59,722 nucleotides of DNA from Flavobacteriaceae bacterium (GTDB lineage: Bacteria; Bacteroidota; Bacteroidia; Flavobacteriales; Flavobacteriaceae), in assembly GCA_947453885.1 (NCBI GenBank), contig CANGIF010000018.1, positions 1-59,722 of the forward strand. Direction: 5' to 3'. Of this stretch, positions 54,388 through 59,722 are shown in pieces. The notes beneath the pieces are model-generated. The model searched no databases. It saw only the letters and a program-made list of their open reading frames with translations, and was not told the DNA's origin. Position numbers and translations under genes: made by a program. Numbering within the stretch: position 1 is the stretch's first letter; the number at the start of each line of letters is the position of its first letter.

Positions 54388-55551
54388 ATGTCAAAAATAC
54401 TAATCATTGAAGATGAAGCATCTATTAGAAGAGTTTTAACAAAAATTCTATCCGAAGAGAATGATTCGTATAAAGTTGAAGAAGCCGAAGATGGTCAAAA
54501 AGGTCTAGAAAAAATCAAAATTTCTGATTATGATTTAGTGCTTTGCGATATTAAAATGCCAAAAATGGATGGTGTTGAAGTACTTGAAGCTGTTAAAAAA
54601 ATTAAACCTGAAATACCAATCGTTATGATTTCTGGTCATGGCGATATGGAAACGGCAATTCAAACTATGCGATTGGGTGCTTTTGACTATATTTCGAAAC
54701 CACCAGATTTAAATAGACTTTTAAATACGGTTAGAAATGCTTTAGATAAAAAACAATTATTGGTTGAAAATAAAATTTTAAAGAAAAAAGTTACTAAATC
54801 CTATGAAATGATAGGAGAGAGTGAGGCACTGAATCACATTAAAATAATGGTTGAAAAAGTGGCACAAACAGAGGCTCGTGTATTAATTACTGGTCCTAAT
54901 GGTACTGGTAAAGAATTAGTAGCACATCAAATACATGAAAAAAGCACCCGTTCAAATTTTCCGCTAATTGAAGTAAATTGCGCAGCAATACCATCGGAAC
55001 TAATAGAAAGCGAATTGTTTGGACATGTAAAAGGCGCTTTTACATCTGCAGTGAAAGACAGGGCAGGAAAGTTTGAAGCTGCTGATGGAGGAACTATCTT
55101 TTTAGATGAAATTGGTGATATGAGTTTGACGGCTCAAGCTAAAGTTCTAAGGGCATTACAAGAAAATATGATTACACGTGTAGGAGCTGACAAAGATATT
55201 AAGGTAAATGTTAGAGTGATTGCAGCAACTAATAAAGATTTAAAAAATGAAATTGCAAAGGGGCGTTTTAGAGAAGATTTGTACCATCGTTTGGCTGTCA
55301 TTTTAATTAAAGTTCCCTCGCTTAATGAAAGAAGAAATGATATTCCACTTTTAATTGAGCATTTTAATTCAAAAATTGCTTCTGAACAAGGAAGTGTTCC
55401 TAAACATTTTTCAAAACAAGCCATTCAATTATTACAAGCTTATGATTGGACAGGAAACATTCGTGAATTACGAAACGTGATTGAGCGTTTGATTATATTA
55501 GGAGGTGCTGAAATTTCTGAAACCGATGTAAGTTTGTTTGCAAGTAAGTAA
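54388..55551 (+). CDS. Sigma-54-dependent response regulator lacking its HTH domain
   Basis: 387 residues. A receiver domain (about 1-125) has acidic pair E8-D9 in ILIIEDEASIRR, phosphoacceptor D54 in LVLCDIKMPKMDG, and T/S and K positions in MISGHGD and SKPPDL. The AAA+ activator domain (about 140-385) has Walker A GPNGTGKELVAH, the sigma-54 contact GAFTSA in ELFGHVKGAFTSA, Walker B GGTIFLDEIGDM and sensor arginine regions. It ends NVIERLIILGGAEISETDVSLFASK, i.e. right after the AAA+ lid, so the Fis-type DNA-binding domain seen in NtrC is absent. It might activate from solution. No partner histidine kinase gene is adjacent. Confidence 0.93.
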   Translation: MSKILIIEDEASIRRVLTKILSEENDSYKVEEAEDGQKGLEKIKISDYDLVLCDIKMPKMDGVEVLEAVKKIKPEIPIVMISGHGDMETAIQTMRLGAFDYISKPPDLNRLLNTVRNALDKKQLLVENKILKKKVTKSYEMIGESEALNHIKIMVEKVAQTEARVLITGPNGTGKELVAHQIHEKSTRSNFPLIEVNCAAIPSELIESELFGHVKGAFTSAVKDRAGKFEAADGGTIFLDEIGDMSLTAQAKVLRALQENMITRVGADKDIKVNVRVIAATNKDLKNEIAKGRFREDLYHRLAVILIKVPSLNERRNDIPLLIEHFNSKIASEQGSVPKHFSKQAIQLLQAYDWTGNIRELRNVIERLIILGGAEISETDVSLFASK

Positions 55552-55601
55552 AGACTACTTTTGTTTTCTAAATACAATTCATTTAAAGTTTAAAATTCCA
55601 C

Positions 55602-56213
55602 ATGCAATTAAAAAAAATTAATTCCAATTTACAAAAAGCGCTAATTGAAAATAATTTTCTAGAAGCCAATACCATGCAAAATGAAATTTTTGCAACACTT
55701 AAAAGTGGTGCAGATGCAGTTATTCAAGCGCCAAAGGAAAGTGGAAAATCGACTACTATTCTACTCAATGTCATTCAACGAATGGAAAAAGCAATTGGAG
55801 AAAGTACACGTGCTTTAATTTTAGTTGAGGACAAAACAAAGGTTTTAGAAATGGTTGAAAATTTCAATAAACTTGCTCAATATTCAGACCTAAGAGTTTT
55901 TGGTGTTCATGATAAAGGCGATATCGATTATGATAAAAATCAAATTTCATTAGGGTTAGATGTGCTTATTGGAACGCCTTCCAAAATAAATGCTATGTTT
56001 TCATCAGCGGGTTTTAATATGAATACAATTAAAATGTTTGTGGTTGATGATGCAGATGTTTTGTTTAGAAACCGATTTGATGCAGTCGTTTTAAGGCTTT
56101 CAAACAGTGTTGACAAAACACAGCGATTATTTTTCACCACTGTCATAACTGAAAAAGTAGAGATTTTAGCAGAAAAAATAATGATTGAACCATTATTTTT
56201 TGAAATAGACTAA
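55602..56213 (+). CDS. Single-domain DEAD-box-like protein
   Basis: 203 residues, equivalent to the first RecA-like lobe of a DEAD-box helicase only. Q26 of the Q motif, Walker A APKESGKST (43-51), motif Ib GTPSK (124-128), Walker B variant VVDDADVLF (148-156, DDAD in place of DEAD) and a motif III-like FFTT (177-180) are visible. The expected second lobe with motifs V and VI is absent; the protein stops after IEPLFFEID, where the linker would begin. A partial enzyme could bind ATP or RNA but should not unwind alone. Normal stop, no frameshift seen nearby, so it appears a genuine short protein. Confidence 0.78.
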   Translation: MQLKKINSNLQKALIENNFLEANTMQNEIFATLKSGADAVIQAPKESGKSTTILLNVIQRMEKAIGESTRALILVEDKTKVLEMVENFNKLAQYSDLRVFGVHDKGDIDYDKNQISLGLDVLIGTPSKINAMFSSAGFNMNTIKMFVVDDADVLFRNRFDAVVLRLSNSVDKTQRLFFTTVITEKVEILAEKIMIEPLFFEID

Positions 56214-56265
56214 GGTCATTAAGTTGAATAATTTAGTTTTTACATTTTTAAATAAATAAATATTT

Positions 56266-56484
56266 ATGGGATTAATGAAAGTTTTTTCAGGAAGTGAAGT
56301 TTTAGCATTAGGCTTAAAAGAACAATTAGAAGCTATTCCAATTCAAGTAGAAAAGAAAGACAACATTCAGTCAGGAAGACTTGCAGGATTTGGAACCTTG
56401 GACTTAGCTGTAGAATTATTTATACAGGAAACTGATTTTAATAAAGCGAACCCAATAATTGAAGCTTTTAGAATGAGTTTGTAA
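56266..56484 (+). CDS. DUF2007 small protein
   Basis: 72 residues resembling the DUF2007 (putative signal-transducing) family: MKVFSGSEVLALGLKEQLEAIPIQVEKKDN (from residue 4), LDLAVELFIQETDFNKANPIIEAF. Family members carry a compact ferredoxin-like alpha/beta fold with a short charged loop, here KKDNIQSGRLAGFG. It lies 53 bp after the single-domain DEAD-box-like gene on the same strand and may share its transcript. Function unknown. Confidence 0.8.
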   Translation: MGLMKVFSGSEVLALGLKEQLEAIPIQVEKKDNIQSGRLAGFGTLDLAVELFIQETDFNKANPIIEAFRMSL

Positions 56485-56795
56485 ATAGCTAGTTTTTAAA
56501 ATAATTTTTCACATTACTATAAAATACATACAAGCTAAAATATAAAGTGTAAAAATTAATTACTTTTTAAGAATAGTGTTAATGATACGGAATTTACAGT
56601 AAATGGTTAATGTGTTTCATGTAAATTTAATGTAAATTTAATGTAAATTATTTCCAGTAAACATTATTTTTATACCACTTGTACTAAAATTAAATGCACT
56701 TATTTTTTTTTTTATCATAATTTGTTGTTAATTTGCTTACTTGAATTCACTTTAAAAAAGTGTTTCTATTTTAGTAACCAAATTAATTTAAATTT
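56485..56795. other. Intergenic stretch upstream of the second giant adhesin gene
   Basis: About 310 bp of A+T-rich DNA with no gene. It contains an 11-bp tandem repeat (56619-56650) and, near 56734-56741, ttaatttg, one base off the TAnnTTTG -7 box, which may be the promoter of the giant gene. Confidence 0.5.
56619..56650. repeat. 11-bp tandem repeat atgtaaattta, about three copies
   Basis: atgtaaattta at 56619-56629, again at 56630-56640, then a partial atgtaaatta at 56641-56650. It lies in the leader upstream of the second giant adhesin gene. Confidence 0.8.
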
Positions 56796-59722
56796 ATGAA
56801 TGAAAAACTACTAAAAAAAGGCAAACATTGTTTTTTCCTTTTTTGCTTTATGTTGATTTCCATATCAGCATTAGCGCAACAGCACACTGTAACCAGCTTT
56901 AGTCCCTCCTACGCTGGAACAGGTGATGTAATTACCATTGTTGGAACGAATTTTTCTTCCATTACTGGTGTAACAATAGGAGGAACGGCTGCATCGTCTT
57001 TTACGGTTGTCTCAACAACTAAAATTACAGCGGTTGTAGGCGCAGGAGCAACAGGAAGTGTTGTGGTGTCCAAAACAGGTTTTACTAATACTACTACAGC
57101 TGGTTTTACGTTTTCAACGTTGCCAACGGTAACTAGGATCATTACGGATTACGGAACCTTTTGGGATACTAATACTACAACTACCAATCCTATTTTTCCT
57201 GATAATTCACACAATTTATTAGCTTTTTCATACGCTGGGAATACCTATTCAACTGGAGTTAACGATGCAACTTTAACTTCAAGAGGAATAAGTTTTACAG
57301 CTGGTAACTTCAGAGCACTGCCAGCTTATTTGACAGGTACAACCGGATCAGCTGCTTCTTTATACATTGCTGCTGGGAGAAAATTAGATGGTAATGCCTC
57401 AGCAACTGTATATACTAATACTAATGTTAAAAATTTAACTCTTCAGAATGTGTTGACTGATGGAATTCATGGGTTGAATTTAGGTACAGGATATACCAAC
57501 TTGCCTACAACAGCAACATCAAACTATACTATATTTTCAATTAATCCTAGTAAAATTGCTGACTCAGAACCGGATATTTTAGTAACTCAAATTGCTGATC
57601 CAACTGGAACTGCAACAGATACTTATAAATTTGTTGACGCAGGTGGTACAACAGTTGGTAATTCTTTATCAATTAACTTAGCGAGTTTATCTAAACTAGG
57701 GACTTATTATTTAGATTTATTTACTGTAGCTACCAACACTCCATTTTCATTAGCGAAACCTACAGGCAATTTTACATCAACTCCAACTAGAGATATTCGA
57801 TTTGTAGGTTTTAAATTATCGGATTTTGGTATTACTGGTTCAAATTACGGTTCTGTTAAAACTTTAATTGTAACTCCTTCTGGGGTTTCGGATAGTGCTT
57901 TTATGGGGTATAATGCAAATGCAGTTAATTTACCACCATCAATTGCTATAAATGATACAGCTACAAATAGTGTAATTTGTACATCAGGAGGTGGAAATGC
58001 CTTTTTATCAGTTAGCGGTATTGCTGCTTCAGGTGGAACTTTAGCCTATTCTTGGGAAGTGTCGACAAATGGTGGTACATCTTGGTCAGCAGTTTCAAAC
58101 AATGCAACTTATGCAGGTGCTACTACTAATGGTTTGACAATATCAAGTGCAACATCGGGTTATTTATACAGAGCTACAGTAACTGAATCTACTACTGGAA
58201 ACACAGCTACAAGTTCTAATTTCACAATAACTGCAATTCTTTCTTCTGCATTGGCAGGTACTTTAAATCCATCTGCTTTAAACCAATGTTTAAATGCATC
58301 TTCTGGAACAACTACATTATCAGTAGCGCCAACTGGAGGATCAGGTACATATTCTTACCAATGGTCAACTTCTACAACAGCTGGAGGAACTTATACTGAC
58401 ATAGCTGGAGCAATATATAACAGTTATAGTCCTGCTTTAAGCGCAGTAGGAACTTTGTACTATAAAGTAAAAATCACTAGTGGTTGTGCTTCAAACACAC
58501 CTACTTCAACAGCTGTAACAATTACAGGAGATGATATCCTTACAGTAACAAATGGGTCTAGATGTACAGGAACAGGAACTGTTTCTTTATCTGCAACAAA
58601 TGTTTCAGGAACAGGTACCAACGTTAACTGGTATAGTGCTGCTACTGGCGGTACATCATTAACAAATGGTTTAACTTATAGTCCTACAATATCGGCTACA
58701 ACTACTTATTATGTAGGAACATCAACAACAACTCCAACTTGTAATTCAACAAGACAGCCAGTAACTGCTACTTTAATTAGTTCAATAGCATTAAATTCGG
58801 CGAACTTAACAGTTGTAAATGCCTCTTCACCATGTCCAGGCAATGGATCTAATGTTTCTATATCAACATCTGCTTTAGAAGACGGAACTTATACTGCAAA
58901 TTATACAGTTGCCGGGGCTAATTCACTTACAAGTACAGCGGTATTTTCATTGTCAGGAGGTTTTGGTACATTTACAACTGGAGCATTATCTAATTCAGGT
59001 TCAAATACCATTACAATTACAGGAATCGTTATGAATTCTTGTACTATTGCACCAGCATCTGGAAATACAGGTACAATTACAGTTAATTCAGCTTCTGTAG
59101 CAGGTTCTATTTCAGGAGCTACTACTGTTTGTTCAGGAACAAATAGTACAACATTAACATTATCTGGAAACACAGGAACTATACAATGGCAATCGTCTGC
59201 AAATAATTCAAGTTTTACGGATATTTCAGGAGCTACTTCTTCAACTTATGTTGTTAGTAATATTTCAGCAACAACATATTATAGAGCAGTTGTAACAAGT
59301 GGAGTTTGTGCATCAGCTACAACTTCATCAGTAACAATGACTGTCAATGCAACTTCTGTAGCAGGTTCTATTTCAGGAGCAACTTCAGTTTGTACTGGAA
59401 CTAATAGTACAACTTTAACGTTATCAGGAAATACAGGAACTATTCAATGGCAATCATCTGCAAATAATTCAAGTTTTACGGATATTTCAGGAGCTACTTC
59501 TTCAACTTATGTTGTTAGTAATATTTCAGCAACAACCTATTATAGAGCAGTTGTAACAAGTGGAGTTTGTGCATCAGCAACAACTTCATCAGTAACAATG
59601 ACTGTTAATGCAACTTCTGTGGCAGGTACCATTTCAGGAGCAACTACAGTTTGTACTGGAACTAACAGTTCAACGTTAACTTTATCAGGAAATACAGGAA
59701 GTATTCAATGGCAATCTTCTGC
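56796..59722 (+). CDS. Giant T9SS-type adhesin, N-terminal part (runs off the window)
   Basis: Starts ATG at 56796 (MNEKLLKKGKHCFFLFCF), signal peptide to about SALAQ, and stays open to the window end (about 975 codons visible). After the signal peptide: a TIG domain (VTSFSPSYAGTGDVITIVGTNF), then PTVTRIITDYGTFWDTNTTT and LAFSYAGNTYSTGVNDATL, which align closely with the matching parts of the protein at 28543-34014. Beta-sandwich repeats follow, the last of them 87 residues long and nearly identical. The C-terminal sorting domain is not in the window; a T9SS sorting signal is expected by homology. Function: likely surface adhesion. Confidence 0.9.
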   Translation, partial: MNEKLLKKGKHCFFLFCFMLISISALAQQHTVTSFSPSYAGTGDVITIVGTNFSSITGVTIGGTAASSFTVVSTTKITAVVGAGATGSVVVSKTGFTNTTTAGFTFSTLPTVTRIITDYGTFWDTNTTTTNPIFPDNSHNLLAFSYAGNTYSTGVNDATLTSRGISFTAGNFRALPAYLTGTTGSAASLYIAAGRKLDGNASATVYTNTNVKNLTLQNVLTDGIHGLNLGTGYTNLPTTATSNYTIFSINPSKIADSEPDILVTQIADPTGTATDTYKFVDAGGTTVGNSLSINLASLSKLGTYYLDLFTVATNTPFSLAKPTGNFTSTPTRDIRFVGFKLSDFGITGSNYGSVKTLIVTPSGVSDSAFMGYNANAVNLPPSIAINDTATNSVICTSGGGNAFLSVSGIAASGGTLAYSWEVSTNGGTSWSAVSNNATYAGATTNGLTISSATSGYLYRATVTESTTGNTATSSNFTITAILSSALAGTLNPSALNQCLNASSGTTTLSVAPTGGSGTYSYQWSTSTTAGGTYTDIAGAIYNSYSPALSAVGTLYYKVKITSGCASNTPTSTAVTITGDDILTVTNGSRCTGTGTVSLSATNVSGTGTNVNWYSAATGGTSLTNGLTYSPTISATTTYYVGTSTTTPTCNSTRQPVTATLISSIALNSANLTVVNASSPCPGNGSNVSISTSALEDGTYTANYTVAGANSLTSTAVFSLSGGFGTFTTGALSNSGSNTITITGIVMNSCTIAPASGNTGTITVNSASVAGSISGATTVCSGTNSTTLTLSGNTGTIQWQSSANNSSFTDISGATSSTYVVSNISATTYYRAVVTSGVCASATTSSVTMTVNATSVAGSISGATSVCTGTNSTTLTLSGNTGTIQWQSSANNSSFTDISGATSSTYVVSNISATTYYRAVVTSGVCASATTSSVTMTVNATSVAGTISGATTVCTGTNSSTLTLSGNTGSIQWQSS
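59091..59722 (+). repeat. 261-bp tandem coding repeat, 2.4 copies visible
   Basis: Copies start at 59091, 59352 and 59613, exactly 261 bp (87 codons) apart; the third is cut by the window end. The first two are almost identical over a tract of about 80 bases covering gcaaataattcaagttttac, with differences concentrated in the first third of the unit. Confidence 0.93.

Noticed and set aside
56909..57142. Val/Pro/Thr-rich ORF on the minus strand
   Set aside because: Antisense shadow of the Thr/Ser/Gly-rich giant adhesin; similar shadows occur at 31496-33838 and 58901-59173.
59091..59722. CRISPR-like array
   Set aside because: The repeat unit is 261 bp, in frame and coding, with no spacer structure.
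1..59722. Phage, plasmid or defence island
   Set aside because: No integrase, terminase, restriction-modification, CRISPR-Cas, retron or toxin-antitoxin genes were recognised; mobile DNA is limited to the two transposase remnants.

Overview
The window looks like chromosomal DNA of a low-GC member of Flavobacteriaceae (Flavobacterium-like, phylum Bacteroidota). Supporting signs are strong A+T bias, promoters of the Bacteroidota type (TAnnTTTG -7 boxes upstream of many genes), A-rich leaders with no clear Shine-Dalgarno sequences, type IX secretion (T9SS) sorting domains of both type A and type C, a T9SS Plug-type protein, a CarB without its C-terminal allosteric domain, a two-motif DnaJ and many flavobacterial families (DUF4476, DUF5103, GIN/PspC/PadR).

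Layout. 1-706: right end of an IS982-like element that appears to have cut the signal-peptide region off an outer-membrane beta-barrel gene. 1083-9630: housekeeping block with trxB, a degenerate thioredoxin-like secreted protein, a TPR membrane protein, rpmH, carB, an initiator tRNA-Met and pheT. 9701-18598: secreted DUF4476 protein, rmuC plus an overlapping thioesterase gene, a periplasmic/secreted GH13 alpha-amylase, DUF2721 protein, htpG, and two small lipoprotein genes (lipocalin-like, OmpA-like). 18656-23831 (minus strand): pruA, apaG, a T9SS Plug-like protein, a methyltransferase and map. 24046-28405: acetyl-CoA hydrolase/CoA-transferase, then about 1.2 kb that carries no intact gene but a heavily decayed Zn-binding IS256-type transposase, then typA. 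28543-34014: a giant T9SS type C surface protein. 34300-39278: GNAT-like protein, outer-membrane protein and uvrA. 39528-44995: a membrane-bound propeller sensor with its own LuxR-type HTH, an SDR oxidoreductase and a seven-repeat propeller protein with a type A sorting domain. 45086-48386 (minus strand): the DUF4870-PadR-PspC-GIN operon. 48569-56484: DUF4442 hotdog protein, TIGR01777-type epimerase, grpE-dnaJ, an ABC-2 exporter pair, a sigma-54 activator without HTH, a one-domain DEAD-box-like protein and a DUF2007 protein. 56796 to the end: the 5' part of a second giant adhesin-like gene, a paralogue of the one at 28543-34014, running out of the window inside a 261-bp tandem repeat.

How it fits together. 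Most genes are conserved core functions (translation, protein folding, DNA repair, proline and pyrimidine metabolism). The variable part is surface biology: two giant paralogous Ig-like proteins, a propeller protein, a T9SS Plug-like component, outer-membrane barrels, and envelope-stress-like regulation by PadR/PspC/GIN. I saw no prophage, CRISPR array, restriction system or recognisable defence island. The least explained signals are the repeat-driven evolution of the giant adhesins, an 18-bp palindrome abutting the promoter of one of them, palindromes at the PadR operon promoter, and several regulators or chaperones with missing domains. All functional assignments rest on reading the translated sequence and family knowledge; no database search was run.
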